A DNA stretch of 64,000 nt from Bog-159 sp049514955. Lineage in GTDB: Bacteria; Acidobacteriota; Terriglobia; Bryobacterales; Bryobacteraceae. Below the pieces are notes generated by a model. It did no database searches and had not been told where the DNA came from. It worked only from the letters and a program-made list of their open reading frames with translations. Below are positions 50,747-59,020 of the stretch, in pieces; the stretch's first letter is position 1, and each line of letters starts with the position of its first letter. The position numbers and the translations under genes were made by a program. The stretch spans positions 1 to 64,000 of the forward strand of contig JBEKUO010000001.1 of NCBI GenBank assembly GCA_049514955.1, in the 5' to 3' direction.

Positions 50747-52177
50747 ATGTTTGCTCGTTGCTTGCCCAAGATCATGGTTCGATTACCGAAATCCCGGAGG
50801 CGCTCTTTGCTTTTTGTACGAACGACCCTGTTTTTAGGCTGCGCGCTGGCTCTCCTAGCGCAGTCCGACCAGGACGCGCAGCCCGCCCAGGACGCGCAAG
50901 CCCCGGATGCGCAGCCAGCGCCGGAGTATGGCGGACCCGCGATTTTGAGCCGCGGTGAAACCCCTGCCATGCTGTCTCCGGCACCGATCGCCTTCCGGCC
51001 GTACATTGGCCTCAGCGCGATTTTCGACAACGGCATTGTGCCCGTCTCGGTCACTCCCACCGGCCAACTACCCAGCCCGGATGTGTATGGCGTGGCGTTG
51101 AACTTGGGCGCCTACACCTATCGCTCGTGGAAACACACCACGCTGGGCGTGGATTACAGGGGCAATTTCCGGCACTACTCGCAACAAACTTACTACGACG
51201 GCACCGATCAGTTATTGGCGCTGATCTTGACGCATGCGCCCAGCAAGCGCATAACGTTCACCCTGCGAAACAGTGCCGGCACTTATTCCGAGAATTACGG
51301 TCTGCCCACCCCACCGGGCATTGTGGATACTAATTACCTGCAGCTTCCGCAAAACGACATATTCTATGGCCCGGTCATCTTTCTTAGCACGGCCGCCGAT
51401 CTGACGTTCCACAAGTCTGCCCGGCTATCATTCGATATCGGCGGGGAAGGCGATCTGGTGCGGCGCCGATCGACTGCCCTTTACGGCAGTACGGAAGGCT
51501 CCGCACGCGCCGATATGCAATACCGGGTCACCCGGCACTCCACGCTTGGAGTGGACTATCGTTTCACGTACTACTCGTACACCAAGGGTTTCGGCAACAC
51601 GGATATCCACTCCGTGGGGCTTAATTACAGCACGCAGTTGACACGGCATTTGCAACTGTCCGCGCGCATTGGCGGCGCGCGGGTGCAAAGCTTGAGCCTC
51701 GCGGAGGTACAAATCGACCCCGTAGTAGCGGCCCTGCTGGGCGAGTCGGTGGGTATACAAGTGGCCCATCAGATCAGCTATGTGCCCGACATTATGGCCC
51801 GGTTGACCGACACTTTTCGGCGGTCGACGTTTGACGCGAGTTATATCAATGGGATCAGTCCCGGCAATGGAGTTTACCTCGCCTCCCGAAGTCAGACGGA
51901 AACCGTTTCTTATACTTACACCGGTGTGCGGCACTGGAATTTTGGCGCAAACGCCGCTTATGCGCGTATGGACGCGCTGGTGCAGACGCTGAGTGCATAT
52001 TCGAGTTATGGTGGAGGAATCGGGATTACCAGGGACTTGGGAAAGGGCCTCCACACGGTGCTGCGTCTCGATACCCGTCACTACGACATCCCCGGCAACC
52101 AGTTCCTGCGTACAGAATACCGAGCTACGCTTGGGTTGACCTTCAGCCCCGGAGACGTGCCCCTGGCGTTGTGGTAG
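50747..52177 (+). CDS. Outer-membrane beta-barrel protein, unknown function
   Basis: A 476-aa protein with a long export signal (RRRSLLFVRTTLFLGCALALLAQ), then an Asp/Ala/Pro repeat region (DQDAQPAQDAQAPDAQPAPE), then ~400 residues of alternating polar/aromatic strands (YIGLSAIFDNG, LGVDYRGNFRHYSQQTY, RFTYYSYTKGF, YSSYGGGIGITRDL) ending TLGLTFSPGDVPLALW. This pattern fits a barrel of about 16-18 strands, like those found in polysaccharide-export loci. A Met at 50774 (MVRLPKS) is an equally good start. It lies divergently from the second WecA-like gene and may act in secretion of the glycan; that is inference. Confidence 0.7.
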   Translation: MFARCLPKIMVRLPKSRRRSLLFVRTTLFLGCALALLAQSDQDAQPAQDAQAPDAQPAPEYGGPAILSRGETPAMLSPAPIAFRPYIGLSAIFDNGIVPVSVTPTGQLPSPDVYGVALNLGAYTYRSWKHTTLGVDYRGNFRHYSQQTYYDGTDQLLALILTHAPSKRITFTLRNSAGTYSENYGLPTPPGIVDTNYLQLPQNDIFYGPVIFLSTAADLTFHKSARLSFDIGGEGDLVRRRSTALYGSTEGSARADMQYRVTRHSTLGVDYRFTYYSYTKGFGNTDIHSVGLNYSTQLTRHLQLSARIGGARVQSLSLAEVQIDPVVAALLGESVGIQVAHQISYVPDIMARLTDTFRRSTFDASYINGISPGNGVYLASRSQTETVSYTYTGVRHWNFGANAAYARMDALVQTLSAYSSYGGGIGITRDLGKGLHTVLRLDTRHYDIPGNQFLRTEYRATLGLTFSPGDVPLALW

Positions 52178-52251
52178 GGCGCGCACCACGACTTCTCGGC
52201 AGCAATTGTGAACGGGGCTTGCTTTCATTCGGTTGGTGCAGTCAAGGCGCG

Positions 52252-53352
52252 TCATCCGAGAAGGCCGGCGTAAATCTCGCCCATTCTGGCCGCGGACGCT
52301 TCGCGCGAAAACCGGCTCCGAATCGCACGCGCCGCTTGTAGTGCCAGCTTGCCGCGCAGGGCGCCTTCGCGGATCAACAGACGCAGGGTCTGGGCCAGCC
52401 CCGCCGTGTCGCGCGGTTGGAAGAGCATGCCGGTTTCGCCGTGCGCCACCAACTCCGGATTGCCGCCCACTCGCGAAGCCACCGCGCAACAACCGCAGGC
52501 CATAGCCTCCATCAGCGAATTTGAGAGCGCTTCGGAAAGCGACGGCAGCACGAATATATCAATCGCCTGCAGCCAATCGGCGACGCGGGGCGAGGCCGGT
52601 TCAAAGAGGCAATCCGGCGGGATGCCCAGCGTCCGCGCGCGGTGCTGTAGATTGCCCAGACAAGGTCCGCTGCCCACCAGCACCAGCTTTACGCCGGGTT
52701 CGAGGCCGCGCATGGCGGCGAAGGCGTCCAGCAGCGTTTCAAGCCCTTTTTCAGGCCGTAGCGCGCAGACCACGCCCACCACTAGCGAGGCGTCCCGCAA
52801 GACCCGGGGCCTGGCGCCGCGCACCCGATGGAACACGCTGGTATCGATGCCGTTATAGCAGAGATGGATCAGCCCGGCCGGTGCTTTCTCCTCCTCAAGC
52901 ATGTGGCGCCGCACGAACTCACAATTGACCACTATTGCGTCCACCAGGTGGTCGGTGACGCGCAACCCGTGCCGGTAGAGCGGCGGCATCAAAGCGCGGT
53001 CGGCCCGCTGGCTGGAGATTACCCGCGCGGTGCCCGCCATACGGGCGGCTGGCACGCCATACAGATTCGCGGACGTGTCGAAAGTGTGGACCAGGCGGAT
53101 GCCTTGTTCACGGATATAGGCCGCGATGCGCAGGGCGCCTTTGACGCTGGCGAGCGACGGGACGGGAAATTCGACGATGGGTACGCCGGCCGCCCGCAAT
53201 TCCGCGCCTCGCAGGCCTGCCGCATGGAAGCAGCCGACCCGTACATCGAACTGAGAACGATCCAGCGACATAGCCATTTCCGCCAGTTGCCGCTCGCTGC
53301 CGCCGAGGTCGAGTGCGCGCACCATGAGCAGGACGGGGGTGGGGATGGGCAT
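52252..53352 (-). CDS. Glycosyltransferase family 4 protein
   Basis: A 366-aa GT-B enzyme: VLLMVRALDLGGSERQLAEMAMSLD at the N-terminus (the usual GGSER motif), LVHTFDTSANLYGVPAARMAG, VGVVCALRPEKGLETLLDAFAAM (~200), and LPSLSEALSNSLMEAMACGCCAVASRVGGNPELV (~280), carrying the catalytic E-x7-E. It lies alone on the minus strand, 102 bp from the divergent asparagine synthase gene, which is commonly found beside such transferases in exopolysaccharide loci. Donor and acceptor are unknown. Confidence 0.87.
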   Translation of the reverse strand: MPIPTPVLLMVRALDLGGSERQLAEMAMSLDRSQFDVRVGCFHAAGLRGAELRAAGVPIVEFPVPSLASVKGALRIAAYIREQGIRLVHTFDTSANLYGVPAARMAGTARVISSQRADRALMPPLYRHGLRVTDHLVDAIVVNCEFVRRHMLEEEKAPAGLIHLCYNGIDTSVFHRVRGARPRVLRDASLVVGVVCALRPEKGLETLLDAFAAMRGLEPGVKLVLVGSGPCLGNLQHRARTLGIPPDCLFEPASPRVADWLQAIDIFVLPSLSEALSNSLMEAMACGCCAVASRVGGNPELVAHGETGMLFQPRDTAGLAQTLRLLIREGALRGKLALQAARAIRSRFSREASAARMGEIYAGLLG

Positions 53353-53454
53353 GCTTCCTCAATGTAGCGCAGGAGAGCGGGCAAACTGATCCCTGGCCGC
53401 GCCGGTCCGCCTCCCATCGGATGCTACAGTAAGGGGCAGAGCGGTCTCCAATCC

Positions 53455-55383
53455 ATGTGCGGCATTGCCGGATTCTACTTGCGCGAAGGAAATGCAGAGC
53501 TCCCTGTCGTGCGCGCCATGTGCGACCAGATCCGCCATAGGGGACCCGACGACGAGGGCTATCATGTCGCGGGCGGCTGCGCGATCGGCGCGCGGCGCCT
53601 GGGTATTATCGATCTCAGTACAGGTCATCAGCCCATGGCCAATGAGGACGAATCCGTCTGGGTGGCGTTCAACGGCGAGATTTATAACTATCGGGAATTG
53701 CGCCGCGACCTGCTTGCACGGGGACACCGTTTCTCTACGAATAGCGATACCGAAACTCTTGTGCACCTCTATGAGGAAGACGGCGTAGAAGGTGTCGCGC
53801 GGTTGCGTGGGATGTTTGCCTATGCCATTTGGGATGCGCGCCATCGCCGCCTGTTTCTGGCTCGCGATCGTTTCGGCAAGAAGCCGCTGTATTATGCCGT
53901 GCTGCCGGAGGGATTGTACTTTGCAAGCGAGTTGAAATGCATGCCGGTCGCGGGCGTGCCAGTCGAAATCGACACCGAGGCGCTACGGCTGTTCTTTCAA
54001 TTTACGTACATTCCGGAGCCGTTTACGTGCTTTCAGGCGGTGCGCAAACTTCCCGCGGGCTCCTGGCTGATGTACGACCGGGACGGGAGAGTCCGCCAAG
54101 GACAGTACTGGCGGTTCCCTGAACCCGTGGCTGAGACGCCGGCGGACTTCTCGGAGGCCCAGGCTTGTACGCGGTTACGGAACAAGTTCGACGAAGCTGT
54201 GCGTATCCGCATGATCGCCGATGTTCCGCTGGGCGCTTTCTTGAGCGGCGGCATCGATTCCAGTTCGGTTGTCGCATCGATGGCACGGGCATCGCCGGAG
54301 CCGGTGCGCACGTTCTCCATTGGTTTCGAAGAGCGCGGCTTCAACGAGCTGTCGTATGCGGCGCTGGTGGCCCAAGAGTATCACACTGAGCATCACGAGA
54401 TTATGGTCCGTCCTGACGCGGTCGACTTGGTTTCCCGCCTGCTGCGGCACTTCGACGAACCTTTCGGCGATCCTTCCGCCATCCCCATGTTTGTCGTTTC
54501 GGAATTTGCGTCCCAGCACGTGAAAGTAGCGCTGAGCGGAGATGGCGGCGACGAGTTGTTCGCGGGCTACGACCGATTCCGAGCGCTGGCTAAGCTGCGC
54601 ATGGCAGATCATGTGCCGAAGGCGATGCAGCGGTTCGTTTCCTGGGTTGCCGATTGCTTGCCGTATTCGGCTTACGGCAAAAATTACTTGCACGGGATGA
54701 CCCGCCCAACCGCTATGGAACGTTATTTCGAGTGCAACTTTTCGCCCTGGCCTCTGCGAAAGGCGCTGTTTCAACCCGAGTGGATGCTACCCGCCGATAG
54801 TGTCTATCTAACGCATACATTGGCACACTTCCTGCTACCGGACGATGCCGATCTTCTCTCGCAGGCGCTATACTTTGAAACCACGCAGAATCTGCCTGGA
54901 GATCTGCTGGTGAAGGTGGACCGGATGTCGATGGCGAACTCACTCGAGGTGCGCTGTCCAATACTGGATCACGAGTTGGGCGAACTGGCCGCTTCTATCC
55001 CGCATGCGTGGAAAATCCGTAATGGGAAGGGCAAATACATCTTTTTACAGGCGCTTGGCGACCGCCTGCCACCGGCGCTCTTGAAGCGCCCCAAGATGGG
55101 ATTCGGCGTGCCCCTGGCTGTCTGGTTTCGCGGGGACCTGCGCTCGTTTCTATGGGATCACCTTGGCAGCACCGCGTTCCAGCAGCGGGGTGTCGTGTCG
55201 CCCGGTTTCGTGCAACACATGCTCGACGAGCATGAATCCGCCCGGCGCGATAATTCATACTGGCTATGGTCGCTACTGGTGCTAGAGCTATGGTTCCGTG
55301 AATTCGAGCGGAAGCGACCAGCATCGCCGGATCGTTACGATCAAACACACACGCCGGCCAAATCCATGTGGGGGCAATCGTAA
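53455..55383 (+). CDS. asnB: Asparagine synthase (glutamine-hydrolysing)
   Basis: A 642-aa class II amidotransferase. It starts MCGIAGFY, so after Met removal Cys is the N-terminal glutaminase nucleophile; RLGIIDLS, FNGEIYNYREL and SDTETLVHLYEEDG follow. The synthetase half has LSGGIDSSSV (PPi loop, ~263), FSIGFEE, and GDGGDELFAGYDRF. It makes Asn from Asp, or amidates another carboxylate such as a uronic acid in a glycan, as suspected for copies in polysaccharide loci. Its 3' end carries the first iteron of the replication origin (55335-55350), and its stop codon lies in a degenerate one. Confidence 0.92.
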   Translation: MCGIAGFYLREGNAELPVVRAMCDQIRHRGPDDEGYHVAGGCAIGARRLGIIDLSTGHQPMANEDESVWVAFNGEIYNYRELRRDLLARGHRFSTNSDTETLVHLYEEDGVEGVARLRGMFAYAIWDARHRRLFLARDRFGKKPLYYAVLPEGLYFASELKCMPVAGVPVEIDTEALRLFFQFTYIPEPFTCFQAVRKLPAGSWLMYDRDGRVRQGQYWRFPEPVAETPADFSEAQACTRLRNKFDEAVRIRMIADVPLGAFLSGGIDSSSVVASMARASPEPVRTFSIGFEERGFNELSYAALVAQEYHTEHHEIMVRPDAVDLVSRLLRHFDEPFGDPSAIPMFVVSEFASQHVKVALSGDGGDELFAGYDRFRALAKLRMADHVPKAMQRFVSWVADCLPYSAYGKNYLHGMTRPTAMERYFECNFSPWPLRKALFQPEWMLPADSVYLTHTLAHFLLPDDADLLSQALYFETTQNLPGDLLVKVDRMSMANSLEVRCPILDHELGELAASIPHAWKIRNGKGKYIFLQALGDRLPPALLKRPKMGFGVPLAVWFRGDLRSFLWDHLGSTAFQQRGVVSPGFVQHMLDEHESARRDNSYWLWSLLVLELWFREFERKRPASPDRYDQTHTPAKSMWGQS

Positions 55384-55654
55384 AACGTATGGCGGTTTTG
55401 CGTGCTTCGGCGTAAACCAGGGCGTCGTAGCGTGTGCTCAAGCGTAACCAGGAGGCCCAATCTATGTGCTTGACCGTAAGCAGCACGCTCTCGAACTGGT
55501 GCATTGCTTTGCCAAGCTACTGAAAATACAAGGTTTCTTTCGCTACGCTCAAACCCACTCCTGGATGAGGTTCATTTTGAACGGGTTACGGTCTTCTTAT
55601 GGTCGGGCACACACTCTTTACGATCAAACCCATGGCGCTTACGGTCAAACACAC
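55335..55654. repeat. Iteron array (RepA binding sites), consensus TTACGGTCAAACACAC
   Basis: Direct copies (plus): 55335-55350, 55543-55558, 55597-55612, 55618-55633 and 55639-55654 (perfect). Inverted copies: 55400-55415 (weak), 55432-55447 and 55464-55479. The last three direct copies start exactly 21 bp apart, two helical turns. Matches to the consensus run from 11 to 16 of 16. The first copy lies within the end of asnB. Such arrays upstream of a rep gene bind the initiator and control copy number. Confidence 0.85.
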
Positions 55655-55934
55655 GGCACAAAAACGCTTGCTTTCACTGTAAGTGTTTGTAAAATAAAGT
55701 AGTTGTCCTCGCATCTCTATCTCGGCGACGCATGTATATGGAATGGTCTTATGGTTTGGTAACCCTAACGGAAGATAGCACTGGTGCGGTGTACAAGGCT
55801 GTTTGTGGATGGCTGGCGTGTGCTTACCAATAAAAATACCGCAAAGCCACGGGCTTCATCGTAAATCGCTAGAACAGAACATCGAAGAAATGTTAAAAAA
55901 CAGATGATGCAGTCTGCGTTCTAAGGCATACAAC
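55384..55934. other. Candidate vegetative replication origin
   Basis: The 550-bp non-coding stretch between asnB and repA holds most of the iterons. It is followed by an A/T-richer segment (55681-55700 and 55870-55905, e.g. aaatgttaaaaaacag) suitable as a melting region. A sequence close to a DnaA box (TGTGGATGG, 55804-55812, 7 of 9) also occurs. The combination is that of an iteron plasmid origin; no origin has been shown experimentally here. Confidence 0.65.
55668..55695 (+). promoter_or_regulatory. Candidate repA promoter
   Basis: TTGCTT (55668-55673) and TAAAAT (55690-55695) with a 16-bp spacer, starting 14 bp after the last iteron. Binding of RepA to that iteron could repress its own transcription. 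The leader to the GTG start would be about 230 nt. Confidence 0.35.
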
Positions 55935-57530
55935 GTGAGCAAACATATCACCAAGCCTTCTCTGGTCAACCTGTCCGTTGAGGAAGAGAACCTCGCAGCC
56001 ATTCCCTTTGCGGTGCTGGAGCGAAGGGTAGGCAAACGAGTTGGCAAGATCGAGATTAAAGGCACGAAGATCCTTCCTAACGGTGGGGAGATGGAGGTCG
56101 TCTGGCAGATACAGGGCAACAACGAATTGGGCCTGCCGACCGAGCAAGACCTTGATATCTTTGTTGCGCTGGGTGTGCTGACCTTCCGTAACAACTTTGC
56201 CAAGACGGTGACGTTCAGCGGGCGGGAGATAGCCCGAATGCTGAATATCAACTCCGTACACGGCAAGTTCTATCAGCGGCTGAAGCTGGCCATGGATCGT
56301 TTCATTCCGTTGCGTTTCCGGGCGCTTACCGCTACAGACCAGCAAGAAGAAGTCAAGTGGAGCAACGTATTTCAGGAAGCCAGTTTTTTGTTGGATCGCG
56401 AAAGCGGTCGCTGCACCGGCAGCGTTACCTGGACTGACAAACTAATCCAATCTATCAACAACGGCTTCTTTCGAGTGCTGGACGCCGGCCGGTATATGGA
56501 GCTTGATGGAATTACGGCCAAGCACTTGTACCGCTTCTTTGCCGTGGCCTTTGAAAAGACCGACCTGATTGTGATGGACGCCCGCAAATTGGCGATGGAG
56601 CATGTAGGCATCCTGAACCCACCACACTATTTTTCACGGTTGATGCAGACTCTCGAACCGGCATTCGACCAGTTGGTCCGCATCCAGGTGTTGGGATCTT
56701 ATAACGTAATTTCCGCAGAAGACTGGCGGATCGCGATGCACAGGCACCCGTCTTACGTGCCTGAGCGTAAGAGCCTGATGCTGCAAAGTACAGTTGGTCC
56801 AGAGCTAAGCCGCGCCCACTGCCAGAGTATGTTGGAAAAAGCGGGTTTCGCGTACAAACCAGCCATGACTTGGAGCGAAGCAGCCCAGACGCCAGAAGAA
56901 TTGTACGCGTTAGAACGCGCTGCATACCTTGTGCAGGCCATGAAGCAAGACGGCGTGCTGCCGCATGTGGCTACCAGTTTTGTATCGCGTGCACTCGACT
57001 TGGGCGCGGCATCGGGCGAGGGCAGGGAAGCGCTCGACTGGTGCGAGATGGCAGTGGAGATCTGCAGACAAAAGAAGCACACCGGTCAGAACCTCAAAAA
57101 CGCTGCCGGGCTGCTAGTCAAGATTATAAAAGATCCGGCCACGCGCACCCGGTTGCTGGACGAACAGATGGAGTCCGCCGCTAAGGAGCGGTACCGGCAA
57201 CGCGAGCGTACTATCCTGCGGCAAAATCAAGAAGCCGAAGAACGCGCCGTCATACTGGAATACGAACAATTCCGGCACGCCACTGCACAGAGTCTTTTCG
57301 AGCAACTCAGCGAATCGGCAAAGCAGGTTCTTGGAAAAGAAAAAGCGGAACTGCTCCGGCGCGAAGGCCGGTTGGAGAGAATGGCGCCGGAAGTGCGCGA
57401 CCGTGAAGTAACAGACCTGATTCTGCAGGATCTTGCGAAGAACGAGGTGCCGCCTTACAGCAAATGGCTGTTGCGCAAGCGCGCCGGGCAGGCAGTACTA
57501 CCGTTCGCTTCCGCGGAAAGCCTCGCCTGA
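55935..57530 (+). CDS. repA: Replication initiator protein A (RPA family, plasmid RepA)
   Basis: A 531-aa protein starting GTG 55935. Residues ~20-270 match the plasmid replication initiator RPA pattern: IPFAVLERRVGKRVGKIEIKG, EQDLDIFVALGVLTFRNNF, VTFSGREIARMLNIN, FLLDRESGRCTGSVTWTDKLIQSINNGFFRVLDAGRYMEL, and DGITAKHLYRFFAVAF. The second half is helical and rich in Glu/Arg (KERYRQRERTILRQNQEAEERAVILEYEQF), with a Lys/Arg tail. It should bind the iterons just upstream and start replication. Codon and base usage look less GC-rich than the flanking polysaccharide genes, pointing to a different history. The nearest partition genes are those at 24.4-26.5 kb. Confidence 0.88.
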   Translation: MSKHITKPSLVNLSVEEENLAAIPFAVLERRVGKRVGKIEIKGTKILPNGGEMEVVWQIQGNNELGLPTEQDLDIFVALGVLTFRNNFAKTVTFSGREIARMLNINSVHGKFYQRLKLAMDRFIPLRFRALTATDQQEEVKWSNVFQEASFLLDRESGRCTGSVTWTDKLIQSINNGFFRVLDAGRYMELDGITAKHLYRFFAVAFEKTDLIVMDARKLAMEHVGILNPPHYFSRLMQTLEPAFDQLVRIQVLGSYNVISAEDWRIAMHRHPSYVPERKSLMLQSTVGPELSRAHCQSMLEKAGFAYKPAMTWSEAAQTPEELYALERAAYLVQAMKQDGVLPHVATSFVSRALDLGAASGEGREALDWCEMAVEICRQKKHTGQNLKNAAGLLVKIIKDPATRTRLLDEQMESAAKERYRQRERTILRQNQEAEERAVILEYEQFRHATAQSLFEQLSESAKQVLGKEKAELLRREGRLERMAPEVRDREVTDLILQDLAKNEVPPYSKWLLRKRAGQAVLPFASAESLA

Positions 57531-57609
57531 TAGGCCGCGCACTCCAATCCCAGCGAGGCACGTAGGTTGGCCAGGAACTACGGTCGCACAAGGATTTGCC
57601 CCCTTTCAG

Positions 57610-58746
57610 CTATTGACCAGCGCGAGTTTCCTTCCACAATTTACGCGCCGGGACAAAGAAGATGGCAACCGCGCACAGCGCGGCGGCCATCAGCACGACG
57701 AAGGTGCGGGCCAGCGAGGAAATTCGCTTTATGGGCCAACTCCTGGGGATGCGCGAGTCAAGCGCCGCCAAAAGGTAGAAAGCCGCCTGCGCAGTGACGG
57801 CTACGGCCCGCCATGCACCCGGCAGCCCAAAACTCGAGCCGGCCATCAGCAGAAGAGCAAATGGCACCAGCAAACGCCCGAGTTTGTGCGACACAAAGTG
57901 AAGCCACATGCGGTTGCCCGGCCCGATGAGCGCCGGAAAAATACCGATCAGTTGGTAGATCCCAGCCAGCGTCCGCACTTTCCGGCGAAACTCCGCATCC
58001 AGCGTGGTGGGGTATTCGTAGGCGATGGCGCCCGTGTCGAAAACGAAACGGTAGCCCCGGAAGAAACCGCAAAGCGGAAGATAGGAATCGTCCAGCAGCG
58101 TATCCGGCGGGATGGGCGAAGCCAGCTCGCGGCGCATGGCGTAAATGCAGCCGGTACCCGCCTGTATCGAGTGGATGCGGGTGTGGTTGAGCCGGATCCA
58201 TTTCTCGTAACGCCAATAGAGACCCATGTGGGCTTGTTGTTGCTCTTCCTTAGCGCCGAGAAAATATAAATGGCCGCAGGCTGCGCCGACCGAGGGATCA
58301 CCAAGGCAAGATACCAGACTCTTCAGACACCCGGCATCGAGCGGTTGGCGTACATCGGTGAAGAACAGAATTTCGCCGTCCGCGGCGCGCAGGCCGGCGT
58401 TTAGAGCGGCGGCTTTTCCGCCGCGCGGAACTCGGAGCAGTTCGACGCCGTCGCGCCCGAATCCGCGCACGATCTCGTCGGTCCCGTCGCTGGATCCGTC
58501 TGAGATCACGATAACGCGCAGTAACTCCCGCGGGTAGTCGAGGCGGAGGATGGACAGGAGCTTGTCACGTATCCAGTTCTCTCCGTTGTACACAGCCAGA
58601 AGGAGGTTTACGGTTTTCGGTTCGAAATGTCTATCGATTTTACGATCACGGCGCGCAAGCACCGCCAGCAGCAGCGGATAGCCGAGCAGGATATAGACCG
58701 TGAAGCTCAGCGAGACCAGAAATACGAGCGCAGAGCCGCTAGGCAT
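57610..58746 (-). CDS. Membrane glycosyltransferase family 2 protein
   Basis: A 378-aa processive-type GT2. One N-terminal membrane segment (LVFLVSLSFTVYILLGYPLLLAVL) precedes the GT-A domain (VNLLLAVYNGENWIRDKLLSIL, VIVISDGSSDGT, RGGKAAALNAGL, FTDVRQPLDAG as the D-x-D-like site). The later LLDDSYLPLCGFFRGYRFVFD is the acceptor-side Asp-Asp region. Three or four C-terminal segments follow (LGRLLVPFALLLMAGSS, VVLMAAALCAVAIFFV). It could build a linear glycan or act on a lipid-linked sugar. Its start is overlapped by the small ORF at 58739-58954. Confidence 0.85.
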   Translation of the reverse strand: MPSGSALVFLVSLSFTVYILLGYPLLLAVLARRDRKIDRHFEPKTVNLLLAVYNGENWIRDKLLSILRLDYPRELLRVIVISDGSSDGTDEIVRGFGRDGVELLRVPRGGKAAALNAGLRAADGEILFFTDVRQPLDAGCLKSLVSCLGDPSVGAACGHLYFLGAKEEQQQAHMGLYWRYEKWIRLNHTRIHSIQAGTGCIYAMRRELASPIPPDTLLDDSYLPLCGFFRGYRFVFDTGAIAYEYPTTLDAEFRRKVRTLAGIYQLIGIFPALIGPGNRMWLHFVSHKLGRLLVPFALLLMAGSSFGLPGAWRAVAVTAQAAFYLLAALDSRIPRSWPIKRISSLARTFVVLMAAALCAVAIFFVPARKLWKETRAGQ

Positions 58747-58954
58747 GCACTAAGCGGATCGCGCCCTGGCGTGCTCGGCCGGCGAAATCGTAGTGCCCCG
58801 GGCTGGTTTTACCCTCGACGGGGTGGCCGCCCGCGATGATCTTCAGATACCCCGGCTTGATGTTCCCCCGAAACAAACCGTTCACGATGCCGTGGAACTG
58901 GAACCGCTCTTCCACGGAGAGAATGCCGGCCACAGGAGTCGCGCGGTGACCCAT
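58739..58954 (-). CDS. Small hypothetical protein
   Basis: A 71-aa basic peptide, MGHRATPVAGILSVEERFQFHGIVNGLFRGNIKPGYLKIIAGGHPVEG..., ending GRARQGAIRLVHA. It overlaps the GT2 start by 8 bp and lies 66 bp downstream of the flippase, on the same strand, so it fits as a coupled cistron. I do not recognise a family. It could also be the remaining end of a larger gene lost between the flippase and the GT2. Confidence 0.4.
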   Translation of the reverse strand: MGHRATPVAGILSVEERFQFHGIVNGLFRGNIKPGYLKIIAGGHPVEGKTSPGHYDFAGRARQGAIRLVHA

Positions 58955-59020
58955 GTGCTGAGTATCGCATAGGTGAACATGGAATATGCGGGTCCTGGCA
59001 CAATCGAAAATAGTCCCAAG

